The translations under genes and the position numbers were made by a program. Below, one piece after another: positions 24,175 to 32,271 of a stretch of DNA of 64,000 bases; the first letter of the stretch is position 1; each line of letters starts with the position of its first letter. The notes beneath the pieces are model-generated. The model was not told the DNA's origin and did not search any database. It saw nothing but the letters and a program-made list of their open reading frames with translations. The DNA comes from UMGS1532 sp045542355 (GTDB taxonomy: Bacteria > Bacillota > Clostridia > Oscillospirales > Acutalibacteraceae), in assembly GCA_045542355.1 (NCBI GenBank), contig JAZQKX010000034.1, positions 1 through 64,000 of the forward strand. Direction: 5' to 3'.

Positions 24175-24831
24175 ATGGAAAGCTACAAAAGAGAATTTAT
24201 TGAATTTTTACAGGGCGCAGGTGTTTTGAAGTTCGGCGATTTCACCGCAAAAAGCGGCAGAAAAATTCCTTATTTCATTAATGCAGGCGACATTAAAACA
24301 GGCGAACAGATTCAGAAGTTGGGCGAGTTTTACGCCAAGGCATATTTCGAAAAGGTAGGCAATAAAAAGACTGTGCTTTACGGCCCTGCATATAAGGGTA
24401 TTCCTATTTCAGTATCTGTTGCTGTTGCTTTGGCTAAAAACGGACTGGATGTACCTTTCTTCTTTAACCGTAAAGAGGAAAAAGACCATGGCGAGGGCGG
24501 TGTATTTGTTGGCTATAAACCCACGGCTGGTGAAGAAATCGTAATAGTTGAGGACGTTATAACTGCAGGTACCGCTATTCGCGAAAGTATGTCTATACTT
24601 TCCTCTCTTGAAGGTACAAAGGTTGCCGCCACATTTGTTATGGTTGACAGAAAAGAAAAAGGCAAGACCGATAAATCCGCTATGGCTGAGGTTGGCGAGG
24701 AGTTCGGTTTCCCGGTATACTCTGTTGTTGATGTATATGACATAATCGAGTATCTCGAAGAGGATGAATCTAACCGAGAAAATGTTGATAGAATAAAGAA
24801 ATATCTTGAAGTTAATGGTGCTAAAGCTTAA
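24175..24831 (+). CDS. pyrE: Orotate phosphoribosyltransferase
   Basis: The 218-residue enzyme joins orotate and PRPP to OMP. The PRPP loop is IVIVEDVITAGTAIRES (about 120-136), and a Lys-rich loop with RKEEKDHGEGG lies upstream. ATG 24175 follows AGAGGAG (24161-24167). An in-frame ATG inside the pyrF end (24136) is not supported by a ribosome site. Confidence 0.95.
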   Translation: MESYKREFIEFLQGAGVLKFGDFTAKSGRKIPYFINAGDIKTGEQIQKLGEFYAKAYFEKVGNKKTVLYGPAYKGIPISVSVAVALAKNGLDVPFFFNRKEEKDHGEGGVFVGYKPTAGEEIVIVEDVITAGTAIRESMSILSSLEGTKVAATFVMVDRKEKGKTDKSAMAEVGEEFGFPVYSVVDVYDIIEYLEEDESNRENVDRIKKYLEVNGAKA

Positions 24832-24866
24832 TACTAAGGACTAAAATCAGAAAGGAGCTTCAAATT

Positions 24867-25781
24867 ATGAGAAGCTTAGTTGATATTCTTGACCTTACAA
24901 TAGAGGAAATAGATGAGCTTATTGAAAAAGCTAATGATATTATATCTAATCCTGAGAAGTATGCCCATAAATGTGACGGTAAGAAATTGGCAACCCTGTT
25001 TTTTGAGCCCTCAACCAGGACAAGACTTTCCTTTGAAGCCGCTATGTATGAATTGGGTGGCAATGTTTTAGGCTTTTCTGAGGCTCAGAGCTCATCTTCT
25101 TCAAAGGGAGAGAGCGTGTCCGATACCGTCAAGGTGGTTGGATATTATGCCGATATAATTGCAATGCGCCATCCCAAAGAGGGAGCTCCGTTGGTTGCTT
25201 CTTTCTCAGCAGGTGTACCTGTCATCAATGCAGGCGACGGAGGACATAATCACCCCACTCAGACATTGACCGACCTTCTCACAATCAACCGCGAAAAGGG
25301 TAGCTTTGAGGGGCTTACCGTTGGCTTTTGCGGAGACCTGAAATTTGGAAGAACCGTACATTCGTTGCTGGGCGCATTATCACGTTACAAGAATATTAAA
25401 TTTGTACTTATTTCTCCCAACGAGCTTACCGTCCCTGAATATATTAAGAAAGAACTTCTTGAAGCTAGAAATATAGAATTCGTGGAAACCACAAGTCTCG
25501 ATGAAGCAATAGGGGAACTGGATATTTTATATATGACCCGAGTTCAGCGTGAACGTTTCTTTAATGAGCAGGACTATATCCGCTTGAAAGACAGCTATAT
25601 TCTCACTCCTGAAAAGTTAGAATCAGCCAAAGAGGATATGTGTATACTTCACCCGCTACCTCGAGTTAATGAGATATCTGTGGCTGTTGATAATGATAAG
25701 AGAGCAAAATATTTCGAACAGGCGAAAAACGGTAAATATATCAGAATGGCGCTTATTCTGAAACTTCTGGAGGTGGAGTAA
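24867..25781 (+). CDS. pyrB: Aspartate carbamoyltransferase, catalytic chain
   Basis: A 304-residue enzyme that condenses carbamoyl phosphate with aspartate. The carbamoyl-phosphate loop FEPSTRTRLSFE (about 50-61) and the aspartate-side HPLPRVNEI (about 261-269) are both intact. The neighbouring pyrI gene indicates the regulated catalytic/regulatory holoenzyme, as in enteric bacteria, and not the Bacillus-type unregulated trimer. AAAGGAG at 24851-24857 supports the ATG. Confidence 0.96.
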   Translation: MRSLVDILDLTIEEIDELIEKANDIISNPEKYAHKCDGKKLATLFFEPSTRTRLSFEAAMYELGGNVLGFSEAQSSSSSKGESVSDTVKVVGYYADIIAMRHPKEGAPLVASFSAGVPVINAGDGGHNHPTQTLTDLLTINREKGSFEGLTVGFCGDLKFGRTVHSLLGALSRYKNIKFVLISPNELTVPEYIKKELLEARNIEFVETTSLDEAIGELDILYMTRVQRERFFNEQDYIRLKDSYILTPEKLESAKEDMCILHPLPRVNEISVAVDNDKRAKYFEQAKNGKYIRMALILKLLEVE

Positions 25782-26201
25782 ATGATGACCATAAGTTCTA
25801 TTGAAAACGGAATTGTACTTGACCATATCACCGCCGGCAGAGGTTTGGAATTATATAAGATTTTAGGTCTTAACGAGCTTGATTGTCAGGTTGCTGTCAT
25901 TAACAATGCCTACAGCAAGAAAATGGGAAGAAAGGACATCATTAAAATTGATGCTGAAATTGATTTAAACCTTGATGTAATTGGCTATATTGACCCTGGT
26001 ATTACCGTCAATGTTATCAAAAACGGCGTCAATGTAAAGCGTCCTAAAATTGAGCCCCCTCAGAAAATAAAGAACATTATTAAATGTAAAAACCCTCGGT
26101 GCATCACCAGCACTGAGCAGGAGCTACCCCATGTGTTCAAGCTTACCGATAAAGAAAACATGGTATATCGCTGTATCTATTGCGAAACTAAGGCAAAATA
26201 A
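25782..26201 (+). CDS. pyrI: Aspartate carbamoyltransferase, regulatory chain
   Basis: The 139-residue protein has an N-terminal nucleotide-binding domain (IENGIVLDHITAGRG, about 5-19) and a C-terminal zinc domain with four Cys in CKNPRC and CIYC. It binds the PyrB trimers and carries allosteric control by nucleotides. It follows pyrB with no gap and ends the operon at a terminator. The second ATG (25785) is equally possible as a start. Confidence 0.94.
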   Translation: MMTISSIENGIVLDHITAGRGLELYKILGLNELDCQVAVINNAYSKKMGRKDIIKIDAEIDLNLDVIGYIDPGITVNVIKNGVNVKRPKIEPPQKIKNIIKCKNPRCITSTEQELPHVFKLTDKENMVYRCIYCETKAK

Positions 26202-26205
26202 GAGC

Positions 26206-26235
26206 AAAGGCACCCGAATTTTCGGGTGCCTTTTT
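26206..26235 (+). terminator. Terminator of the pyrimidine operon
   Basis: AAAGGCACCCGA (from 26206) pairs with TCGGGTGCCTTT (to 26233) around a short T-rich loop, followed by T. The oppositely oriented gene at 26252 may use the same hairpin, because A-rich sequence precedes it. Confidence 0.9.
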
Positions 26236-26251
26236 GTTGTGCCTTAGGGGA

Positions 26252-26398
26252 TTAGCAGCAGCAATTATTATCACAGCCGCAACCACCGCAGTTATTACCG
26301 CCAGCGATACCGCAACCTCCACCGCAGCAGCAGAGTAAAATGAGGATAATGATTATCCACAGGCAGCAACCGCCGCCGAAACCGTTGTTGTTACACAT
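26252..26398 (-). CDS. 48-residue Cys/Gly-rich membrane micro-protein
   Basis: The product starts MCNNNGFGGGCC, has one strongly hydrophobic helix (LWIIIILILL, about 13-22), then CCCGGGCG and a tail of Gly, Asn and Cys ending in CCC. It contains 13 Cys in 48 residues. GGAGG on the minus strand (26407-26411) is at the right distance from ATG 26398. The composition recalls small YjcZ-like or coat-associated sporulation peptides, but no family can be assigned. A mother-cell type -10 (CATAGAAT, complement of 26430-26437) lies upstream. It sits between the pyr and ctsR operons and faces the pyr terminator. Confidence 0.65.
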   Translation of the reverse strand: MCNNNGFGGGCCLWIIIILILLCCCGGGCGIAGGNNCGGCGCDNNCCC

Positions 26399-26429
26399 TA
26401 TGTTTTCCTCCTTTCCTGCCTTCAAAATC

Positions 26430-26437
26430 ATTCTATG
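26430..26437 (-). promoter_or_regulatory. Possible sigma-E/K -10 element of the Cys/Gly-rich gene
   Basis: On the minus strand CATAGAAT matches seven of eight positions of the sigma-E -10 box CATACAHT. The -35 region is poor for sigma-E; an AC 16 bp upstream would fit sigma-K. Weak evidence. Confidence 0.3.
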
Positions 26438-26523
26438 TAAATACTCAAAAAGTGTTACACCCAAGTTTTTGATGTGTAATTCACAGGAGATTATTAATAA
26501 ATTTTGAATTATTCGAATCTGCA

Positions 26524-26577
26524 TTGACTTTTCCTGACCAATATTATATAATAAAGTCAAAGTCAGTTAAAGTCAAA
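26524..26577 (+). promoter_or_regulatory. ctsR promoter and CtsR operator
   Basis: TTGACT (26524-26529), 17 bp and TATAAT (26547-26552) form a strong promoter. Directly downstream, over the start of transcription, lie heptads AGTCAAA (26555-26561), AGTTAAA (26565-26571) and AGTCAAA (26571-26577). The first two are spaced by three bases as in the CtsR consensus of tandem GGTCAAA heptads. CtsR bound here would block its own operon and release it on heat or protein stress. Confidence 0.8.
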
Positions 26578-26588
26578 GAGGTGCCAGA

Positions 26589-27041
26589 ATGAGATTAAGT
26601 GATTTGATATCAAAGAGAATTCTTGAAATGATAGAAAGCTCCGAAGAAAATGTGGCTGAAATTCAAAGAAACGAGTTTGCAGAACGCATGGGTTGTGTAC
26701 CAAGTCAGATAAATTATGTGCTTTCTTCAAGGTTCACACCCGAGCACGGCTATATTATTGACAGTCGTCGAGGTGGCGGAGGATATATAAGAATATCCCG
26801 CATAAAGCTGTCAAAATCGTCGGCAATAATGCATATTATTAATTCAATGGGTGTAACTGTTGATTTATCCACAGCTCGTATCCTTATTGAAAACTGTTTG
26901 CACTCTGGTCTTATTAATGAGCAGACAGCTGCGCTTATGGAATCCGCAGTTTCCAATGGTGCTTTCAGAAGCATACCGCCAGAATTCAGGGCGGCGGCAA
27001 GAGCTTCAATATTGAAACAGATGTTTTTATCATTAGTTTAG
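26589..27041 (+). CDS. ctsR: Transcriptional repressor CtsR
   Basis: The 150-residue protein has the CtsR helix-turn-helix (about 20-55) and the conserved beta-wing with SRRGGGGYIRI (about 58-68), whose glycine loop acts as thermosensor. A C-terminal dimerisation and McsB-interaction domain follows. It represses the clp genes through heptad repeats seen just upstream. GAGGTG at 26578-26583 precedes the ATG. Confidence 0.96.
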   Translation: MRLSDLISKRILEMIESSEENVAEIQRNEFAERMGCVPSQINYVLSSRFTPEHGYIIDSRRGGGGYIRISRIKLSKSSAIMHIINSMGVTVDLSTARILIENCLHSGLINEQTAALMESAVSNGAFRSIPPEFRAAARASILKQMFLSLV

Positions 27042-27052
27042 AGGTGATATAT

Positions 27053-27550
27053 ATGAAATGTGAAAAATGCGGTAGAAATGTTGCCACCACTCATATCCAC
27101 ACCGTTATAAACGGTAAGGTAACTGATATGCATCTTTGCGGTTATTGCGCCAAAAACCATGGCTTAGGTCGATTTGAGCATCTTGGACTCATGAATTTAT
27201 TGGCATCGGTATATGATGATACAAATCTTAATTCCAAGGAAAATAACGACACTGACAGATGCAATAACTGTGGTGCATCCTTTGCTGATATTGCAGGTTG
27301 TGGATTGATAGGTTGTCCTGATTGCTACAAATATTTTATGAAGCAGCTGAATCCAACCTTAAAGAGAATTCACGGCTTAGGAGGGCATATAGGTAAAATA
27401 CCCTCATCCTCTGCACCGAGGCTTAATACCGTCTCGAAAGTTGAGCAATTAAAGCGTAGGTTAAGCGAAGCAATAGAAACCGAAAACTTTGAACTTGCCG
27501 TAACCCTACGTGACAGAATCCGAGAATTAGAGGGAGGAAATGCAAAATGA
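27053..27550 (+). CDS. mcsA: McsA, zinc-binding activator of the McsB kinase
   Basis: The 165-residue protein has CxxC pairs in MKCEKCG, HLCGYC, RCNNCG and IGCPDC, arranged as zinc fingers. A C-terminal UVR motif (VEQLKRRLSEAIETENFELA, about 130-149) follows. It binds and activates McsB and takes part in ClpC regulation. ATG 27053 has GAGGTG at 27041-27046. Its stop overlaps the mcsB start by four bases. Confidence 0.94.
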   Translation: MKCEKCGRNVATTHIHTVINGKVTDMHLCGYCAKNHGLGRFEHLGLMNLLASVYDDTNLNSKENNDTDRCNNCGASFADIAGCGLIGCPDCYKYFMKQLNPTLKRIHGLGGHIGKIPSSSAPRLNTVSKVEQLKRRLSEAIETENFELAVTLRDRIRELEGGNAK

Positions 27551-28569
27551 ATAGCTGGTACAGTGTAGAGGGTAAAGACAGCGATGTTGCAATTTATACT
27601 AAAATCTCCCTGCAAAGAAACATAAAAGGCTTTCCTTTTCCAAATCGCATGAGTTCTCAACAGCGTTCGCAGGTAAATGAGCTTGTAATCCAAGCTCTGA
27701 CTGCCGACGAGGATTTCAACACAAACTTTCAAATTCTTGATTTAGACAAACTCCCCCAATTTTCTATACTTGCTTTGCAGGAAAGAGGTCTGATTTCGCC
27801 GAATTTCCCCCATGATCCATTGAATAAAAAGCTGATTTTATCCAATGATGAAAAAGTAAGTATAATGCTATGCGGCGAGGACCATATTCGAGCAACAGTG
27901 CTTGTAAGTGGTATAGATTTCGAAACTGCATTTAACCTGACTGAGGGAATTGATAATATAATATGCAGTTCCTTGCCAATAGCTTTCGACGACCGTTTGG
28001 GATTCTTAACTGCATCTCCAATGGATTTAGGTACTGCACTTCGTGCTGAAGTGCTGATGCATCTGCCGTCTCTTGAAACAGATGGTGAAATTAGAAGCAT
28101 AGCAGATTCTGTATCTCGAATAGGTCTAAGTATTAAAGGCATAACAAATGGGGAGGGATACAACAAATCCTCTCTCTACCGCTTATCCAATCTTATAACC
28201 ATAGGTATTACTGAAAGCGCTGCAATAGAAAATCTAAGCTCCATTGCAGGTCAGGTTATATCTCGCGAAAGGTTAGCTAGAGAATCATTGGATATTGTCA
28301 GTCTGGAAGATTCAATATTCAGAGCAGTTGCTCTTTTGAAAAATGCGAGAAAAATCTCAAAGGATGAATTCGAAGAATTGATTTCCAAGCTAAAGTTTGG
28401 AATTTCCTTAGGGGTAATAAAGGATATCTCTCCACAATTACCATATATATTGCTGATAGAATCGGGAGAAGGTATGCTTCAGTCAAGACTGGGAGAAATG
28501 CATGAGAACGATATTGACTATGTGCGAGCAGATTTTTTAAGAGAAAAGCTCAAGTGTATAAACTTATAA
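27547..28569 (+). CDS. mcsB: McsB, protein arginine kinase
   Basis: The 340-residue protein resembles the catalytic domain of guanidino kinases. It has the N-terminal KISLQRNIKGFPFPNR pattern, a central LCGEDHIRATV (about 103-113), and the RAEVLMHLPSL segment (about 166-176). It phosphorylates arginines on misfolded proteins and on CtsR, marking them for ClpC-ClpP. The overlap with mcsA indicates coupling. Confidence 0.94.
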   Translation: MNSWYSVEGKDSDVAIYTKISLQRNIKGFPFPNRMSSQQRSQVNELVIQALTADEDFNTNFQILDLDKLPQFSILALQERGLISPNFPHDPLNKKLILSNDEKVSIMLCGEDHIRATVLVSGIDFETAFNLTEGIDNIICSSLPIAFDDRLGFLTASPMDLGTALRAEVLMHLPSLETDGEIRSIADSVSRIGLSIKGITNGEGYNKSSLYRLSNLITIGITESAAIENLSSIAGQVISRERLARESLDIVSLEDSIFRAVALLKNARKISKDEFEELISKLKFGISLGVIKDISPQLPYILLIESGEGMLQSRLGEMHENDIDYVRADFLREKLKCINL

Positions 28570-28596
28570 TTTTTAGAGAGGAATAGTGATAAACAG

Positions 28597-31038
28597 ATGA
28601 AATATAATTTTAACGGCTTTACACAAAGAGCAAATTTTGCTTTAAATTTAGCTATTGATTCAGCTTCACGAATGGGTCATACCTATGTGGGCACTGAACA
28701 TCTGCTTTTAGGGCTGTTAAAAGAAAACAGCGGTGCCGCCGCAAGTGTTCTGACAGAGAACGGTATTACCGAAGAAAATCTGCAGGGTCTAATGCTTACC
28801 GAAATTGGCAGAGGTAATAAAACCCTGCTGACCCCCGATCATTTCACCCCAAGAGCAAAAAGAGTTATTGAATCCGCTATACGAGAAGCTGGAGCAGAGC
28901 AAAAATCCTATGTTGGCACAGAGCATATTTTGATAGGAATTCTTAGCGACAGTGACAACTATGCAACTAGGTTTATATCAGCTTTAGGCGGTGATTTGCA
29001 AAACATTCTTTCCGACGCGGTTGAGGCTTCTTACGGAGATTTAAAACGAAGCGCTAAGGCTTCAACCAAAGATAAAGGCGGGAAGTCCTCCACACCGACT
29101 CTTGACAAATATGGCATAGACTTGACCTCTGAAGCTAAAAGCGGAAAACTCGACCCTGTTATAGGTAGAAGTGATGAAATAGAAAGAGTAGTGCAGATTC
29201 TTTGCAGAAGAACTAAGAATAACCCTTGCTTGATAGGTGAGCCTGGAGTAGGTAAGACCGCCATTGCCGAGGGCTTGGCGCTCAAAATTTCCTCAGGTGA
29301 TGCTCCCGATATTTTAAGGGATAAAAAACTTATTTCCTTGGATTTAACCGGAATGGTTGCAGGTACAAAATATCGCGGAGACTTTGAGGAACGTATTAAA
29401 TCAGCCATTGATGAGGTAAAAAACTCCAAGGATGTAATTTTATTTATCGATGAAGTGCATACAATTATTGGTGCGGGTTCTGCTGAGGGCTCAACAGATG
29501 CCGCAAATATTCTTAAGCCATCTCTTGCCAGAGGAGACTTTCAGCTTATTGGTGCCACCACTTTGGACGAATATCGTAAGAATATAGAAAAAGATGCTGC
29601 GCTAGAGCGACGATTTCAACCTGTTATGGTTGGTGAGCCCAGTGAAGCGGATGCCGAACTTATTCTTAAGGGCTTAAGAGATAAATATGAGGCTCACCAT
29701 AAGGTAAGAATTACCGATGATGCAATATCTGCGGCGGTAAAGCTATCATCCCGATATATTGCTGACAGATATTTACCTGATAAGGCGATCGACCTTATCG
29801 ACGAAGCCGCATCCAGGGTAAGACTTCGCGTTTATACAGCGCCAGACGATCTGAAAGTCAGAGAGGAGGAAATCAAAAAGATTTCCGAGGAGAAGAACGA
29901 AGCAATCAGGGCTCAACAGTTTGAACAGGCGGCGGCTTTAAGAGACAAGGAAAAACAACTGAGAGAAGCATTGGCAGATGCAAAAAAACAATGGGACGAT
30001 AAAAACGAGCATATTTCGGGCGTTGTTAATTCAGAAGAAATAGCGGCAATTGTTTCGGGTTGGACTGGAGTGCCTGTTTCTCAGTTAACAGAGGAAGAAA
30101 GTGCCAGACTTCTCAAAATGGAGGATATAATTCACGGCAGAATTATTGGGCAAAACGAAGCCGTCAGTGCCGTCTCCCGTGCAATACGTCGTGGGAGAGT
30201 AGGTCTTAAAGACCCGAAGCGTCCCATTGGCTCATTCATTTTTCTCGGCCCCACAGGTGTGGGTAAAACAGAACTCTGCAAAGCTTTGGCAGAAGCTATG
30301 TTCGGTGACGAATCTGCTATTATAAGGCTCGATATGTCTGAATATATGGAACAACACACAGTTTCTAAAATGATAGGCTCACCCCCTGGCTATGTCGGTT
30401 TCGATGAGGGTGGACAGCTTACCGAACGTGTGCGCAGAAAACCATATTCTGTAATTCTATTTGATGAAATAGAAAAAGCACACCCCGATGTATTCAATGT
30501 GCTTTTGCAGATTCTTGACGATGGTATTTTAACCGATTCTCAGGGGCGCAGAGTCGATTTTAAGAACACGGTAGTAATCATGACCTCTAACGTGGGAGCT
30601 CGTTTCATAACCGAGCAAAAAGCGGCTTTTGGCTTCGTTACAGATACTTCCGCCAAAAACGACGAAAGCATTAAAAACGAAGTTCTATCAGAGCTTCGCC
30701 GCACATTCAAGCCCGAATTTCTCAACAGAGTTGATGATATTATAGTATTTAATAAGCTTAACGAAGAGGATATATTCAAAATAGCCGAAAAAATGCTGGA
30801 TACTCTAAAGCTTCGCATGGAGTCATTGGGCATTACAATCAGCTTCGATACCTCTGCGATAAAGGCTGTTTCAGATGCAGGTTTCGACGATATTTACGGT
30901 GCCCGTCCGCTTCGTCGTGCGATTCAGAATAAAATCGAAGACGCTTTGAGTGAACTTATTTTAGATGGCACTATAAAGTCGGGGGACAGAGTTATCTGTG
31001 GTTATGAAGAAAATGAATTCAAATTTATAAAAGAGTAG
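28597..31038 (+). CDS. clpC: ClpC, AAA+ unfoldase of the Clp protease
   Basis: The 813-residue protein has an N-terminal double Clp repeat (about 3-145) and a first AAA+ domain with Walker A GEPGVGKTA. A middle coiled-coil region follows with a UVR-like motif (RAQQFEQAAALRDKEKQL). The second AAA+ domain has GPTGVGKTE, and a ClpB-D2 small domain closes the protein. It unfolds phosphoarginine-marked substrates for ClpP. The best ribosome site, GAGAGG (28575-28580), is 16 bp before the ATG, farther than usual. It ends the ctsR operon. Confidence 0.96.
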   Translation: MKYNFNGFTQRANFALNLAIDSASRMGHTYVGTEHLLLGLLKENSGAAASVLTENGITEENLQGLMLTEIGRGNKTLLTPDHFTPRAKRVIESAIREAGAEQKSYVGTEHILIGILSDSDNYATRFISALGGDLQNILSDAVEASYGDLKRSAKASTKDKGGKSSTPTLDKYGIDLTSEAKSGKLDPVIGRSDEIERVVQILCRRTKNNPCLIGEPGVGKTAIAEGLALKISSGDAPDILRDKKLISLDLTGMVAGTKYRGDFEERIKSAIDEVKNSKDVILFIDEVHTIIGAGSAEGSTDAANILKPSLARGDFQLIGATTLDEYRKNIEKDAALERRFQPVMVGEPSEADAELILKGLRDKYEAHHKVRITDDAISAAVKLSSRYIADRYLPDKAIDLIDEAASRVRLRVYTAPDDLKVREEEIKKISEEKNEAIRAQQFEQAAALRDKEKQLREALADAKKQWDDKNEHISGVVNSEEIAAIVSGWTGVPVSQLTEEESARLLKMEDIIHGRIIGQNEAVSAVSRAIRRGRVGLKDPKRPIGSFIFLGPTGVGKTELCKALAEAMFGDESAIIRLDMSEYMEQHTVSKMIGSPPGYVGFDEGGQLTERVRRKPYSVILFDEIEKAHPDVFNVLLQILDDGILTDSQGRRVDFKNTVVIMTSNVGARFITEQKAAFGFVTDTSAKNDESIKNEVLSELRRTFKPEFLNRVDDIIVFNKLNEEDIFKIAEKMLDTLKLRMESLGITISFDTSAIKAVSDAGFDDIYGARPLRRAIQNKIEDALSELILDGTIKSGDRVICGYEENEFKFIKE

Positions 31039-31050
31039 AATACAAATAAG

Positions 31051-31080
31051 AATACGGCTCAATGTATATTGAGCCGTATT
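31051..31080 (+). terminator. Hairpin after clpC
   Basis: AATACGGCTCAAT (31051-31063) pairs perfectly with ATTGAGCCGTATT (31068-31080) around GTAT. The following T run is short (GCAATTT), so termination may be incomplete. Confidence 0.7.
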
Positions 31081-31140
31081 GCAATTTAAGTACTTTATTT
31101 ATTGCTGAAAATTTGGTATACTGTATTTGAGGTGTATTAT

Positions 31141-32271
31141 ATGAAATTTCTGCATATCTCGGATTTACATATCGGTAAGCGTGTTAATGAGTTTTCTGTG
31201 CTGTCAGACCAACGTTTTGTGTTAGAGAAAATTTTAAATATTATTGATAATGAGGATATATTTGCTGTGCTGATTGCTGGTGATGTTTATGATAAGCCCG
31301 TACCGTCAGCAGAAGCAGTTGAGCTTTTTGACTGGTTTATCACTAATCTTAGCGCAAGGAATCTCTCGGTATTCACTGTCAGCGGTAATCACGATTCACC
31401 TGAACGTATCGCATTTGGCTCGGGTATCATGAGCCAAAGCGGTATATATATGTCGCCTCTTTTTGATGGCATTGTTTCTCATTCAACGTTAGAGCAGGGC
31501 GATGTACCGGTTAATGTTTATCTTTTGCCATACATCCGCCCCTCGATAGCAAGGAAACATTTTCCCGAAGCTAAAATAAACTCGTACACCGACGCTGTTC
31601 TAACAATTCTTCAATCCACAGATATAAACATAAATGAAATTAATATACTTGTAGCTCATCAGTTTGTTACAGGCGCTATAATGTCGGAGTCCGAGGATAT
31701 TTCCGTAGGTGGAATAGATAATGTAGAAGCGTCTGTTTTCGATGACTTCGACTATGTAGCATTAGGTCATATACATAGAGCGCAGAAAATCGGCAGAGAA
31801 ACTTTAAGATATTCAGGCACACCTCTTAAATATTCATTTTCTGAGGTTAACCACAGTAAATCTGTAACAGTGGTTGATGTTAAATCTAAAACTGACATTT
31901 TTATTAAGGAAATACCGGTTGCTCCTTTGCATGACATGAGGGTGATTAAAGGAAGCTACTCAGAATTGACGGCATTGGAAAACTATAAAAACACCGCAAC
32001 AGATGATTATTTACATGTGGTTTTAACAGATAAAGATGAGGTGCAGGACGCGGTGTCCAGACTAAGAATTGTCTATCCCAACATAATGAAGCTCACCTAT
32101 GAGGGTAGAGAGAATTCCGAACAAACGATATTTGAGGATATTGATACTCTTGAAAAGACCCCAAATGAAATATTTAGTGAGCTCTACACTATGCAAAACG
32201 GTCATGAATTAGATGAGGAGAAAAAGCTATTTCTGACCAAAACTATTAATGAAATCTGGGAGGGAAATTAA
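31141..32271 (+). CDS. sbcD: Exonuclease SbcCD, nuclease subunit D
   Basis: The 376-residue protein is a Mre11-type metallophosphoesterase. Metal motifs are seen in order: HISDLHIGK (about 4-12), AGDVYD, SGNHDSPE, and ALGHIHRAQ. With SbcC it opens DNA hairpins and cuts double-strand ends. ATG 31141 has GAGGTG (31129-31134). A TATACT with extended TGG (31114-31122) is a likely -10 element. Its stop shares one base with the sbcC start. Confidence 0.94.
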   Translation: MKFLHISDLHIGKRVNEFSVLSDQRFVLEKILNIIDNEDIFAVLIAGDVYDKPVPSAEAVELFDWFITNLSARNLSVFTVSGNHDSPERIAFGSGIMSQSGIYMSPLFDGIVSHSTLEQGDVPVNVYLLPYIRPSIARKHFPEAKINSYTDAVLTILQSTDININEINILVAHQFVTGAIMSESEDISVGGIDNVEASVFDDFDYVALGHIHRAQKIGRETLRYSGTPLKYSFSEVNHSKSVTVVDVKSKTDIFIKEIPVAPLHDMRVIKGSYSELTALENYKNTATDDYLHVVLTDKDEVQDAVSRLRIVYPNIMKLTYEGRENSEQTIFEDIDTLEKTPNEIFSELYTMQNGHELDEEKKLFLTKTINEIWEGN

